Under the pieces are notes generated by a model that searched no databases, had not been told where the DNA came from, and was given only the letters and a program-made list of their open reading frames with translations. This document shows positions 1 to 11,306 of a stretch of 64,000 nt of DNA, in pieces (the stretch's first letter is position 1; each line of letters begins with the position of its first letter). This DNA is from Hysterium pulicare CBS 123377 (Eukaryota; Ascomycota; Dothideomycetes; Hysteriales; Hysteriaceae). Location: the NCBI GenBank assembly GCA_000467715.1, contig AJFK01000034.1, forward strand, positions 39,593 through 103,592, read 5' to 3'. A program made the translations under genes and the position numbers.

Positions 1-645
1 CTGAACTGACGGTGGGAACAGTCAACCAACGCGTCCTTCAACGACAACTCAAAAACCAGGGTATTACGGTGTACGTAGCCAATCATGGCGGAGAGGCGCT
101 GGATCGACTTAAAGAGTCACAGTACTGGCGAGAGAGCGGTCCTGATGCAGTTGATCTTGGCGTTGTGCTTGTAAGTTCCGACTCGTCAGTGTAACTTTCA
201 AGGTTCATGCATACTAATTTATATCCAGATGGACAAAGAGATGCCGTAAGTCCAGCTCAAAAACCACTGACAACGAATCATGTGAGAATCACGGGCTAAC
301 TTGAAACAGTGTCATGGACGGTCTACAATGCACAAGTCAAATCCGCGAATGGGAAAGGAACGGCTTGCTGAAAAGCCATGTACCAATTATCGCGGTGACT
401 GCTAATGCGAGGAGCGAGCAGATTACTGCACTGTTGGCTGCTGGAATGGTGAGTTGATACCATCTTGTTATTCATGAATACCGCAAGCTGATTAAAGAAA
501 GGATGACGTCGTCGCCAAACCGTTCCGTATCATAGAACTCGTCCCCAAGATCGAAGAACTTGCGGCTAGATATCCGGATGCTCTCAACCCGTTGAGTTTA
601 GTAGTGCCCTCTTTGCCCACAAACTCGTCCTCAAATAGATTCTAG
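1..645 (+). CDS. C-terminal part of a response-regulator receiver domain protein (probably hybrid histidine kinase), 5' truncated by window edge
   Basis: Visible exons are about 22-170, 229-245, 310-448 and 502-645 (stop TAG). A branch-point-like CTGAC near 6-10 and AACAG at 17-21 suggest the window opens inside an intron. Spliced, it reads VNQRVLQRQL, then LMDKEMPVMDG, then IIAVTANARS, then DDVVAKPF. This is the second half of a REC domain: the phospho-acceptor Asp in LMDKEMP, the conserved Thr in VTAN and the conserved Lys in AKPF. In fungi, REC domains ending in this way close hybrid histidine kinases, which relay phosphate through Ypd1 to Ssk1/Skn7. The kinase portion lies outside the window, so the class cannot be assigned. 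A stand-alone regulator is less likely because the N-terminal half is cut into many small exons. Seen: motifs and splice sites. Inferred: hybrid kinase identity. Confidence 0.8.
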
Positions 646-1211
646 ACTTTTCACGTCTTAACGTTATCAGCATGGCGTTCGGAGTTGGAGGGATTTGAGC
701 TGGATTATCGTATCTGGCGCTTTGTTGTTACAAGGATTCTCCACCTTGGTTAAAAGCTGTCCTCTAGAATTCTTGGATACGCATATTCTGGCGTGTCTGT
801 TGGTGTGGATATTTGGCTTTCCGTAGAAGGCTACAGTCACTTCGGAAAGCGATCAAGTGTGAATGTATGAGCGGGTTCTTGCCCTTACGACCTGAACTGT
901 TGGATTAGACTTAGACCTCTTCGTCGATGGATGGGAATGAGGACGAGAAAGGAGTATTGCTCCATAGAAGCTGCCGTCGAGCACATGTATACAGGCCAGA
1001 GTAATAGCACTTTGGGTACTTGCCGCATTCTACCTAACACGGAGTGACCCATTTCTCTATGATGATGCTGTTGCTGTTTAGAATTTCACTGCACGTGACC
1101 CTGCGGATCGGAAAATCTTTGACCCCAATTACTTGGTCGAACCACAGGCACCAACCATACGCGCACTTCTGGTCTTTGTACTTACAAGCCGCGACCCCTC
1201 CGATTAACAAC
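646..1211. other. Intergenic region
   Basis: No coding motif recognised. It contains the 3' flank of the receiver gene and the 5' flank of the Clr5-domain gene. Frames that stay open across 1044-1211 show no resemblance to the downstream protein. Confidence 0.5.
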
Positions 1212-3435
1212 ATGTACAACTGGGAGGGTAAGGAAGAAATATGTTATCGGATGTACGTGGAGGAGAGGAAGCATCTGGATGACGTTGTTGAGTATTTCCA
1301 GAAGAAAGAAGGATTCAAAGCGAGGTATGTATCCCGAGGTCTCAATGCACATGTGCAGAGTCCGGCCCTCCGTACAGTACATGCATATCAACCGTATCCC
1401 CTAGCCGTGCATCTTCGACGTTATTCTTGTTTCAGTGCGACAGTAAGAATGTGGGCTGATTATGGATCAATAGCAAGCGGGCTTTTCAGGTCCAATTCAA
1501 GGTATGCGACGCTTCTTTCATCATCTTATCCCCAGTTCCCACCTTTCTCACTGTGAGCTTTGCTAATTACCTTGTGTATAGCGATGGGACTTCCCCAGCA
1601 AGCAAAACCCCGCCCACAAGAATCCTACCCTGATCAACCGCGTCAAGGAACTATGGGAGAAGAATACGGTGCAGAAGGAGATGTTGGAGATATTGGAGAA
1701 GGAGGGGTTTAGGATCAATGATCGCGAGCTCATGAGGCTCAGGATAAGATTTCGATGGTTACTGCGGAAGTCGACCGGTCATGGGTTTGAATGGAAGAAA
1801 CAAAAGAAAAAGAAAGTCGGTGGTGGACGGAAGGGCGATCTAGTACAACAGTTGGGAGATGCCATTATGGTGAGTAGACGGAGGATGTGGAGTACAAGAT
1901 TTGCGCTGATACTACTCTAGGCTGGGGAAACGGGATCAAGCGATGACACGGATTCAGACGCAGATGTTGATGCCGACTCAGCGCCTGGCGAAGAACACAA
2001 CATTCAACAGGATCAACCAATTCAGCGCCAGCCGTCCCCAGAGCCAGATCCAGAAGTCATTCGCAGAAGAGAGCTAAGGCTGGCACAACTTCAGGCCGAG
2101 AGCGATGAGCTATGGCGCAAGAGAAAGCGAAGACGTCGGACAAGAGGTTATGCTGGTATGGGCCCAGACCCGAAACAACCTCCACGGTTTCCCTCCGAAA
2201 CTACCATTGACGAAAGTAAAGCCTTCTTGGGCTTGGACAATGATATGTACCGCAAGATTCGCGACGATTTCCAGGGTATTTGTCAAGAGCAAGGAGTGAT
2301 CAAGAAAACGATCTCTGGTCCTGAAAAGTGGGCGGAGGTCAAAGATCGCCTTATTCGAGAGAATCCTCATCTCTTGAATGTTTTCCAGAATGATATCGAA
2401 GCCCAACAGGAGGATGATCAGTTATCCAATCGGAATACACACAGTGCTCTATGCCTTGATGTCATATGTTTAGATGTTACAAAAAGGATACGAACAATGC
2501 ACTCCCGCATGACGTTGCTGGACGCCAAGAATATCCTCGAGCTCAATCCAGAAGAGACCCGACAAGTTCGAGAGTTGTTCTATGACAAGCTGAAAGCAAA
2601 TCACTTCACAAACAAAATGGAAATGGGTCTCGATCTTTGGAATGACATTAAATCGTCTTGGATGGCTGAATCTGAGCTCATGCAGCGAGTCTTTGCTGGT
2701 GGACCCACGGATCCCAAATATGAACTGAAGAAAAAGGCAACTGACGTTCTTTGTCGGGATATCATGAAACGATTCCGTGGCGATCAAACCAAAAAAGACC
2801 CAAGTCAGAAGAGACAGTCCAACCGCGGGCCTGGTCCGGGACCAGCGCCGCCTTCTATCAACTCAAATGCTATCTCTCCAAACTACAAGCCACGAGGCCC
2901 CATTCATCGTCAAAGTGGTCAATCAAACACCAGCGGGAACAGCGTAGCTCAGCCTCAGCATACAACAACAGCCCAGCATCCGGCTCCTCTAACACATGTA
3001 AATACGGGAACATCAGATCTGCAAATCGATCCTTCTCTCCTACTCGCTGCAAATCATGACTCTATCCTCCAAGACCATTCAAACTCCTACGTACTCTCCG
3101 ACTCAATGTTCACCAATTTCCCCCTCCCAGTCTACTTCCGTCTGCATCATCACTCGGGCACCCAGACTCCGGGGAAGCATCTTTGGCTAGGTATTCTGCA
3201 AACCGGCACAGTCGCCGAGATTCGAAATCTGGCTATGCGCGAACATCCCGGAACGATGGTCATGAAGATTGAGGGATTGGTCACGCATAGGGGAATGGGC
3301 GGGCAGCCGGACAGAGAGATGATGTTTGTCATTGATGATGAGGAGGAGTTGCAGGGGTATTTGGCACATGTTGCTGGTGGGAAGGCGACTTTTATTGTAT
3401 TGTTGGGCATGGCACAGGGTCAGGGGTTTATATAG
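1212..3435 (+). CDS. Clr5-domain nuclear protein, 647 aa
   Basis: Model: exons 1212-1324, 1474-1501, 1582-1869 and 1921-3435; all phases agree. The start MYNWEGKEEICYRMYVEER is the canonical opening of the fungal Clr5 domain (about residues 1-60), continuing KRAFQVQFKRWDFPSKQNP across the tiny 28-nt second exon. Residues about 60-143 keep the usual helical extension (RVKELWEKN, RELMRLRIRFRWLL) with a basic KKQKKKK patch. An acidic stretch follows, then a strong basic cluster KRKRRRR near residue 210 that could act as an NLS. Two repeated alpha-helical segments (about 230-440, each ending ...RIRTM or ...MKRFRG) and a Pro/Gln/Asn-rich linker lead to a C-terminal domain around 550-647. The family is named after fission yeast Clr5, linked to silencing; most filamentous-fungal members have no known function. 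A DNA-binding or chromatin role is inference. Confidence 0.8.
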
Positions 3436-4832
3436 CTGTGTCAGCATTGCGGGAAAGGGTAGCATTCGTCAAAGTCAGACAGTCATAGCATCGGAGACTA
3501 TAGTCGGCAAAGAGAAAAACCAGATTGAGCTAAGTAATTGAAGAAATTGGCTCTGAGATACATAGCAATCAACGCCAATGATGAGGATTGAAAAGTATAT
3601 AGCTGAACTCCACACTCGACCCTCTTGGAGGAGAGGGGAAGGGCAGGGGTGAAAGATGCTCCGTAAGCTAAGGCCAAGTTCCTCCGCACACGAAGGAAAG
3701 TTTGCCAAGGCAAGCCCGCGATATTGAAATCCTGATGAGAATTCTCAAATCTTGAACTATCAATATTTGTCAATATCTATCTAATTACAGGCTAGACCTT
3801 CCGTCACCTCGTTCCAGTCAGTTCCGGCGATTCATTGCTTTCTTATCTATATACGGCAGAGGATTTAGCTCTACGTACAAGGGGACGGACTTTTAGCTAC
3901 CAATTCCCTAGCCAATATTGAAACAAGTAACCTGTCATTGCGACAAAAGTCGGAGTATCGAAGCCCTCTACACACGTTACCAAAAGAGAGCGTCTGATGT
4001 ATAAGATAGCGAGTTCTTTTCCCGTGTAGACAAAATACATTTGGCCGATCAAACCACTGACTCGTTTGGCAGTTGACAATTGCCTAGTGCGATCCCGCTA
4101 CCGGGGACTCGGGGCAGATCCCCAATAAACTTCCACTAGTTAGTGCTAACTACTTAGTACGACCGCGAACGCTTGGCTTGTTCCTTCCGGCCATCTCATG
4201 CCAGCCTCGCCCATCGGAAGCAGAATGCAGGCCAGCAATTGGTAGCCTCTCCCATTGTATAGAACGTGTCTCTTCTAGATGTCGTTATGTCTCAGATCCA
4301 TCCTTAGGGACGGGAAGAGGCCTCGATAGGGTGCTTCGAGCTAAAGGCTTCAACGCCGATGTCCTTGGAACCATGCCGAATAGCGGAGCAAATATTGACG
4401 GGATTATCAATAGCCCTTGATTCATGTGGTACATACAGGCCGCGTCGAGCTTTCTTCTTAGACACCGCCGTTTCGCCTCGGAGCCCAAAAGAACCTAAAG
4501 ACGGGATCCTACGATTTTACTGGTTCCAATTGCTTTCCAATTGCTACAGAAGTATGGCTGACATGCAGTTCCTGCAGAGACCGTTCCTGTCAAGCTATGG
4601 CTTGCGTCGGCGACACCACGGCCGGCCTTTTTGACTTTGTTCCAATTTCTAAGACATGGTCCAGAACGCTCTTTCCAGCTGCAAACAGTTCCCTCAGGGG
4701 GGAACTCCAGGGGAAATAAAGGGATTCTTTTTTTCTCTCGGGTTGGCCCATCAGACCACTATCAGACCACATCAGATCACAGTCGCAGGATTCGTTGCTA
4801 TATAAACTTCTCTCCTACCATCATCCTTCAAA
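3436..4832. other. Intergenic region, 1.4 kb
   Basis: No protein-like reading frame was recognised on either strand. It holds the 3' flank of the Clr5-domain gene and the promoter of the acyltransferase gene, with a TATA box near its right end. Confidence 0.5.
4799..4806 (+). promoter_or_regulatory. TATA box of the acyltransferase gene
   Basis: TATATAAA lies only 26 nt upstream of the first ATG (4833). With usual TATA-to-start spacing the mRNA leader would be nearly absent, so either the leader is very short or transcription starts farther upstream. Confidence 0.5.
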
Positions 4833-6296
4833 ATGCCCCGCGGATCCTGGAGGGAAACGCGTCCAGGACGATGGGAACGCCCGCAATCCTGCCTGGAGAA
4901 AGTCAATCTCGTCAACCGAAACGTCGATAAAGCCCCAGACCGCGACAACTGGGCCAAAATCGTCGTTGCCAAACTCGACTTCGACCCTTCTGTCGGTGAC
5001 CCAGAAACCGCTCTCCGGATTGCCTGGAAACAGGTCCGATACAGCTATCCCGAGATCGCCGCATTTCCCTACAATGGCACGTACATGTACCGCATCGGAA
5101 ATCCGGACCAAGTCGCATTATGGGTATCGGCTACTTTCGCGGTGGTGACTAATACGACTATCGACGACCTCTTGGGCCATATCCCTAGAAATGAGCAGAT
5201 GATGTGTTATTATCTGCCCGACACATCTGAAGTCCTTCTGCGCTCTCCTCACTATCGACTCGATGCCCGCGGTGCCATCTTCTGTCTGAACAAATTCGTA
5301 GAGTGCCTCGCCAACCTGGATCCCGTCCTAACCTTCGGAGGATGCGCAAAGAATTTGTCACCCAGTATTGACGATGCGCTAGACCTCAAATATGACTATA
5401 CACCTGAGATCGAAGAGGCGGCCACGAAACGTCTTGCGGCACTGGAATCTCACAACCCGCCTCTGAATCTGACGCCGACTATAAAGGAGGATTTGCCAGG
5501 CGCCACAAGGAGACGCTTCATCAAGCTCTCGCAGAGCGACACTCAAGCGATCATCACAGGCTGCAGTAATGCTCGTCTGGACCTTCTCCCAGCTCTTCAC
5601 GCAGCACTAGTCGATGCCGTGGCCAAAATCGCGGACCCCTTTGAAGCCACGAGTTTCATGGCGTCCTTCCATTGCGACCTCCGATTCCTCATCACGAAAT
5701 CCGTCACTACGACGCGTGCGCCGATAAGTTGCACAAGCGTTCTTGCGACCGAGGTCGAGGTGTCGCCTTCAACGGATTTCAAGTCCTACTACGCTCAACT
5801 CGCTCCAGTGTACTCGACTGGATATGCACCGTATCTGGAATCGACGGCCTGCTACCACGAGAAGCTCGTTGAAAGAATGCACAGCAGCGGAAAGGCATCC
5901 GGAGATTCTGATGGCCAGGCGCAGCCGCGGTTCGGCCCGCTAGGCATAATCGATAACCAACTAGTCAAGGAAGTCGGCGGCGGTCTTGTTCGCGTCAAGG
6001 ACTTCTGGCTCGGTACGGAGATCCTGACGAAGCGCAAGATGGTGCATACGTGGGTGTGGGAGGGCCAGTTGGTGTTCAGCTGCTGCTACAACGAGAGCTT
6101 CTGGGAGGATGAGTTTGTGGAGTCTTTCCTTGCGGCCATTAAGGATACCCTGATGTCGGATGTCGCTGGTGCTACGCCTGCTAAGCCACAGGCGCTGAGA
6201 AGTCTCTCTGAGAAAACGAAGGGGCTTTTTGGGGGGAAGAAGAATTCGAAGAGTCTTAAAGGGTTGAGTGGTCGAATGTCGGAAATAACGATATAG
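4833..6296 (+). CDS. Condensation-superfamily acyltransferase (Tri3/15-O-acetyltransferase-like), 487 aa
   Basis: Single exon. The catalytic His-Asp motif HxxxD is seen as SPHYRLDARGA near residue 148, the hallmark of CoA-dependent acyltransferases and NRPS condensation-type folds. The C-terminal half has the expected second lobe, including a conserved-looking stretch WVWEGQLVFSCCYNESFW near residue 405, like fungal Tri3-type O-acetyltransferases. Length (487 aa) fits that family (about 450-520). The last 35 residues are Lys/Ser-rich. No polyketide synthase, terpene cyclase or P450 gene lies next to it, so there is no sign of a secondary-metabolite cluster. It could equally be a general alcohol or amine acyltransferase; the substrate cannot be told. 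The start is the only Met before the conserved region, but it sits unusually close to the TATA box. Confidence 0.7.
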   Translation: MPRGSWRETRPGRWERPQSCLEKVNLVNRNVDKAPDRDNWAKIVVAKLDFDPSVGDPETALRIAWKQVRYSYPEIAAFPYNGTYMYRIGNPDQVALWVSATFAVVTNTTIDDLLGHIPRNEQMMCYYLPDTSEVLLRSPHYRLDARGAIFCLNKFVECLANLDPVLTFGGCAKNLSPSIDDALDLKYDYTPEIEEAATKRLAALESHNPPLNLTPTIKEDLPGATRRRFIKLSQSDTQAIITGCSNARLDLLPALHAALVDAVAKIADPFEATSFMASFHCDLRFLITKSVTTTRAPISCTSVLATEVEVSPSTDFKSYYAQLAPVYSTGYAPYLESTACYHEKLVERMHSSGKASGDSDGQAQPRFGPLGIIDNQLVKEVGGGLVRVKDFWLGTEILTKRKMVHTWVWEGQLVFSCCYNESFWEDEFVESFLAAIKDTLMSDVAGATPAKPQALRSLSEKTKGLFGGKKNSKSLKGLSGRMSEITI

Positions 6297-7498
6297 CGCC
6301 GGTTGTTGTTTTCGGGCGGTTTGTTGAATTCTTGCGATGCTGGGCTTAGTATATGTACCTTATTGACTGAACCTGTACTGCGGCACTTGGCTATCTGACA
6401 CGGAGTTTGGGAGGTTATGGGAGTGTGATTGAGGCGATTTTGATGGACGGTATGGATGATAATACATTCATGGGTAATACTTCGTTCAGAATTTGGTGAA
6501 TAGACCTGTTTCTCTGACCTTGCAGACAAACGCACACCTACTCTTCCCATTGTCTTGGCCCCAATTCCATCCTTATGTAGCTGTTGCGTAGAGAGAGACT
6601 CAAGGTCAGTTTTAGAAAGCAATTGGTATACGGTCCAAGGTTGGTGTAACGACTTCAAGACATAGAAAACGCAACTAAGCTAACCAAAAAGGCTCCGCAA
6701 GCAATTATACCACCAACGGCCACCAACTACACCATCCCCATTTTGTGCTGATAACTTAAGTTTGAAATTCGAAATGATTAGATACATATTGACTTGTTGT
6801 TTGTAGAGAGCCCTTAGAGGAATCGAAATAATTTCAGAAGCACGAGGTGCGATTTGGAATCTTTCAGTTAAAATATGCAATCTTGCAAATTATACAACTC
6901 TATATCATTTCAAATATCAAGTTGCACTGCATTTAAGACGGTGCGGGCTCTGCATACAAATCTTTGACTATGCGGATACCCTCCAGGAATTCAATACGTA
7001 AACGAATGGTTCCATATTGAGGCTTCTTGCGACTTAGCTCCATCATAACACAATCCGTTGTTTCTCGAAGCATATGCTCTCTCTCCCACGCTCACTACCG
7101 GCTTTTCTCGATTGCATCGCAAATCCGAGGGTGGAAGATCGACCTGATAGCGGAGACAGATACCCCTTTTAAAGTAGAATATGCGTGGTCCTCTAGTTCA
7201 GCAAGTGTCGTGTCTACGCTGGCCCAACATGTCCTCAGCCTCATGTCTGCATTACAACAGCGAAGGCTGTCAATGCCGATCAGTGATACTTGGTATTTCG
7301 AACGACGCTATGATGATGATGTCTGGTGAGCATTGGGGGTCAATCACATTAGATGATGATTGATCATCTTGGTGCCATCTCTGTACCCAGGTAGGGTAAG
7401 GTAGGGTTTGTTCGGCAAAGATATAGTTCGATTAAGATACTATAGGCTTTGCCCAGCCACCACGCTGATAATCGACACTTTCTTGCCTACTTGTGCAC
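6297..7498. other. Intergenic region, 1.2 kb, convergent gene ends
   Basis: It lies between the stop of the acyltransferase gene (plus) and the stop of the uL15 gene (minus). It is fairly AT-rich. No tRNA or protein motif was recognised. Confidence 0.5.
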
Positions 7499-8099
7499 CT
7501 AGGCAACTAGCTGTATGACTCCCCCCGCTGCCTTGACCTTCTGTTCAGCCTCGGCGCTGACATATCTGGCTTTGACAACCACTGGTATATTGATTCGACC
7601 TTTGCCGAGAAGTTTGGCATACCCGTGGGATAAGAGATCGATGACCGGAGCAGTATTCGACTCCGGCTTGGCATTGGCGGCGTACTTGTGGCGATGCTCT
7701 TCGGGGATAAGCGATAGAAGCTGAGCCAAGTTAGATATGCGTAGACACGAGTGAAATTAAGAGCGCTACCTTATCGACGTTGAGGATAGGCTTCCACTGA
7801 TGATTGCGGAGAAGGTGAAAGTGGCGCATCCCAACCTAGAGTTATTAGCGAGGGCAGAATGTAAGAAGGATAGGTCCTGTACCTTGCCAAAATATCCCGG
7901 ATGATACTTATCTAGGTTGGTTCTATGGTGATGCTAACAAAGGTCAGTAAAAGGAGTTACGCATAAATTTTTAACTGCGGCGTACTTGACCTCCCGCAAG
8001 ACCTCTGCCTCCCGGGTGCTTGCGATGCTTGCCAACTCGACCATGGCCAGCACTAACATGACCACGATGTTTTCTTGTTTTCGTAAGTCGGGATGGCAT
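7499..8099 (-). CDS. 60S ribosomal protein uL15 (L28/L27a), 150 aa
   Basis: Exons on the minus strand: 8099-7986, 7933-7883, 7835-7770 and 7720-7499; all junctions are GT-AG and in phase. The protein starts [20 protein letters not shown], continues [20 protein letters not shown] and PGYFGKVGMRHFH, and ends [18 protein letters not shown] plus VIQLVA. These are the defining segments of eukaryotic uL15, and 150 aa matches the usual 149. It is a structural protein of the large subunit. Four short exons near the 5' end are normal for fungal ribosomal protein genes. Some positions look less conserved than expected (for example [31 protein letters not shown]), which leaves open that this is a divergent second copy. 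Adjacent sequence at 8.36-9.33 kb looks decayed, but this gene has no break. Confidence 0.9.
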
Positions 8100-8364
8100 T
8101 TTGCGCCGCTTTGCTGAGGTAGATGGTGTGAGTTGAAATTCGAAGACTGATGTGCGCGGGCTTGGCACGCTAACCGTTTTAGGCGCAAACAGCCGAAGCT
8201 GGAAAGCAAAGAGGACGGCCTGGTTTCCATGATAGTGGGGAGATCATGGTGTTCAAGTCCAACCTTGAAGAATGAGCCATATGGTTGATGTCAGATAGCT
8301 GAGGCTATTGCGACAGATAAACTTTAGGTGCTGCGTCGAGCCAGAGCCAGTCTATTCGTCGGTC

Positions 8365-8856
8365 AGGCATAATAGATGTCTGTATCTCCTTCAAAACCCA
8401 GGATTCTTTCGGGATCGAAACCGCCTGCGGTCGAGTCGTAGTCATTAGCCCTACAATCAAGTATACCATTATTGATAGCTGGTGTATCCTTCATGGGCTC
8501 AGGATCGTCAGAAGCCAAGCCATCGGCTGCATAGCTATACCGTCCCTTTGATGATCAACAACATCAGGTGTGTCATTGCCTTCCCAGTCTTCCCATTCTT
8601 CCGGTGTTTCTGAGCGAGTCTTTCGGGTCTTTCGAGTCGGGCGAGTCACGGGAGTCGTCTTACTCCTTAAGATACCATTCTGCTGGGATTGCATTATGTA
8701 CCGGATTTGGAACTGCGCCAGGCGGCCTTGTAATTGTTTGGATAGGCTGACCAAGTCCTTGGCTCCCAGAATCGAGTAGCTATGTTTGATCTGCCACTCT
8801 TGAATAGTGCGCCTATCCTTCTTCAATTGGTCTTTTGAAGGCAAAGTGTGTGGCAT
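8365..8856 (-). pseudogene. Unrecognised coding region with an apparent frame break
   Basis: Read on the minus strand from ATG 8856 (an upstream in-frame Met is at 8919): MPHTLPSKDQLKKDRR, SILGAKDLVSLSKQLQGRL, then a basic stretch rich in Thr-Arg and an acidic EEWEDWEG. Near 8535-8550 this frame runs into non-protein-like sequence, while another frame continues convincingly: YSYAADGLASDDPEP, then DYDSTAGGFDPERILGFEG, ending DTDIYYA and a stop at 8365-8367. The two halves look like one protein joined by a one-base frameshift or an unrecognised intron. I do not recognise the family; the helical, charged first half suggests a coiled coil. It begins within about 50 bp of the YJU2-like fragment on the other strand. 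Pseudogene status is inference. Confidence 0.35.
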
Positions 8857-8904
8857 GTATGTTCGTTGAAACTTGGCGCAAACGTGGTAGTCCCTACGTC
8901 CAAT

Positions 8905-9325
8905 CGGTAGTAGACCCACGGAGACGGAGGAGGAACGGCTGGATCGACTCGAGCGTTAAGAAGCGGATCGTGATGTGATGAAGGAGTTCGAGACTAGGGT
9001 TCTATATGAAAAGACCAATATGCCGGTTGCGGATGCTCTCAATGAGATACATAACCGTAACGCCCGTTTGGAGCGTAAGGAGACCGATATTGGGGAATCC
9101 CAGACCGTGACAAGCGTGGCGGATGAGCTGCAACGTGAAAAAGAGGATTCTGAGGACGCTGAGATAGCGCGCCAGGCGTTGGCGAAGGGAGTACATCGCG
9201 AGGAAGAAAATGGGATTTTCCAGGCGGTCGAGTGGAAAGATATTGCTGGGCCACGGAAGAGGAAGCAGAAGTCAGACCTCCTCGCCAAGCTCCTCCTGGG
9301 AGCCAAGCGCAAGAAAAGCGAGTGA
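8905..9325 (+). pseudogene. C-terminal fragment resembling splicing factor YJU2/CWC16
   Basis: Read on the plus strand: ETEEERLDRLER, an in-frame TAA at 8957-8959, then EADRDVMKEFETRV, MPVADALNEIHNRNARLER, TSVADELQREKEDSEDAEIA and a basic tail GPRKRKQKSD ending LLLGAKRKKSE. The order (acidic helix, ADALxEIxxRNARLER, VADELQRE, RQALAKG, terminal Lys-rich tail) matches my memory of the C-terminal third of fungal Yju2/Cwc16, a Prp19-associated step-1 splicing factor. The N-terminal zinc-binding half is absent: upstream sequence is occupied by an unrelated minus-strand frame. With the stop inside the conserved helix, this looks like a truncated duplicate. A short independent gene starting at 8978 remains possible. 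Confidence 0.45.
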
Positions 9326-9499
9326 TGAGGAGTCTGATGAATAGGACCAGAAGTCGTGGCCATCGCGCGAGAGCGACCCAAGGAAGGAGCGAAGTTGATT
9401 CCGGCGGGAAAAGAGGCCGAGCATGTAGGAGCAAGCTATTACCCGTCCTTGAAGATATGTACTCCAAGAGCGAGAGCCTTGCGTAGAGGCTACTCCATC

Positions 9500-11306
9500 T
9501 CATACGACAAGCGGCTCCTCCCATATCCACCCCTCCATAGTTCTCATAAAAGCCTTACCCTCGAACCACCTTCCTGCTGCAAAGGTAACCCAAAACCCAC
9601 CATTCTCATCCATACCCGCTTTAATAACAACGCTCCTAAGCCTCGTCTTCTCAACTGGCCATCCCGTCACAGGATTGACTTCGCTCTCTTCAATCTCGAC
9701 CGTGCGATTGGCAACGACCACATGCTGCTGAGCATCCCAAAGGCCCTCACGTGGCGGATTCAACGAGAGGAGGGAGATGGCCTCACGACGAGTAGTAGGA
9801 CAGCGGCAATGGGTCGCCACGAACGAAAGCGGCGGAATGATAGATATTTCGAAGGTGAAATTTGCAGCTGGTGAAGACTTTGGAGGAGAGACCGACATCG
9901 AGCCGCTGGAGCTTGGGGGCGAAGAGTTGGGATGGCTGGTCGTTGGCGAGGAGGGAGAACAGGCAGTCAGGCCCATAGACTCGAGGACGATCCTGGCGTG
10001 GTGGTTTATGGCTTTGAAGCTTTCAAGATGCTCGTCATATAGCATTGGACTCATGTCCAGAGCACAGGCGACGCGGACGTAGGTGGAGTAATAGGATAGC
10101 TTGAGTGAACTCGCCGTTATCTTATCTTCGTTTGAAAGGTACTTTTCCCGTTCGAGCATTTCTAGAGCTTGAAGCCAGGCACAATGGCATTCAAGGAGGT
10201 GCGTTCGACATTGAAGCTCTTCTGGTGCTATTGGCTTCCCATGGACCAATTTATGAGCAACTTTACGTATATAGAGGATGGTGAGGTTTCGAAGCTCGTG
10301 AAGGGAGCACTGTGCCTCTAGAACGTTCATGAAAGGTCGTTTCTGGATCTCCAAGGAAATTGGAAATGAAATAGCGAAGACCTGCTCGACGAATGCGCCA
10401 TATAACAGAGCGGCTGTGATCAACCGGGTGAACATGGGTATCAATACGTCCTGAATCATTGAAGCTGAGTCGGAAGTGCTAGATGGCGTCCCTTTAAATA
10501 CCTCGCCAACTAATCGTCTCTTCATCCACTCGGATATGATCTTGAGTCCACTATTCATATGGCAAAATGCCGCATGATAGTTTCCGCGGAGGAATTCGAT
10601 GCAAATGAATAGTACGCAAGTGACGAGTCCGATCTCTGGGGAATAGGACGGTTCGCGCATGCGGCTAACAAGACATCTAATAGCCTTGTTATAGTTATCA
10701 AGAAGGGTCTTGCGCTTATAGTCGGCCGCCTCGCAGGCGCGAGCATTTTTTAAGCTGCCAGATTCCGTCTTATGGAGATAAGCTAATGCAATTAGGGCGT
10801 GACGGACAGCAGGTTCCGACTGAGCCATTTGAAGAGATATTTGAGACCAGAACTCGTTATCGAATTTACTGGAGAGTTTTGGACTAGCGCAATGATGGTA
10901 AAATTCCAGATAATGGATGTTGTCGCTGAAACCGGAAAGCATTGGAACGCCATTCCGGACACTAGAGTCTTGACTGAAACTGAACACTTGGACTTGGGCA
11001 TCGTATTCATTTCGAGCTCTGAGGTAGCCGTCGCATTTACGGCCTGTACTGATGCATCTAACTGGGTTAAACAACCGATATTTAATGGATACATAGGTTA
11101 TGTATACCTCAGGCACATAGGTTTCTTCTCATCACATTTGACGCGCCGAATCCTATCAATTACAAAGTTAGCCGCATACTGAGCTTGGTGATGCTAGACT
11201 GCTTCGAGGTGGTTGCGTCTCCTTGAACCTACTTGCATGTTAAACACCCCGTCCTCACTTTAGGACCGTATCTGCGAGTTTTCTTGGGTAACTCATTCAA
11301 AGACAT
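9500..11306 (-). CDS. Zn2Cys6 transcription factor, 558 aa
   Basis: Exons on the minus strand: 11306-11233, 11152-11108 and 11057-9500. The zinc cluster is split over all three: exon 1 ends RTGCLTC, exon 2 gives IRRVKCDEKKPMCLR, exon 3 begins CISTGRKCDGY. Together they form C-x2-C-x6-C-x6-C-x2-C-x6-C with all six Cys present (residues about 22-48). The rest is the usual fungal-specific regulatory region (SEPAVRHALIALAYLHK, a long helical middle), with a Ser/Pro-rich stretch near residue 410 and a Trp-rich C-terminus. Nuclear DNA-binding regulator. It is transcribed divergently from the L-rhamnose dehydrogenase gene across a 577-bp region, which makes control of the rhamnose genes plausible; the binding partner and inducer are inference. 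Whether it is orthologous to RhaR/TRC1 could not be judged by eye. Confidence 0.88.

Noticed and set aside
6086-6658. 190-aa minus-strand open frame over the 3' end of the acyltransferase gene
   Set aside because: It is antisense to the conserved C-terminus of the acyltransferase and carries no recognisable motif.
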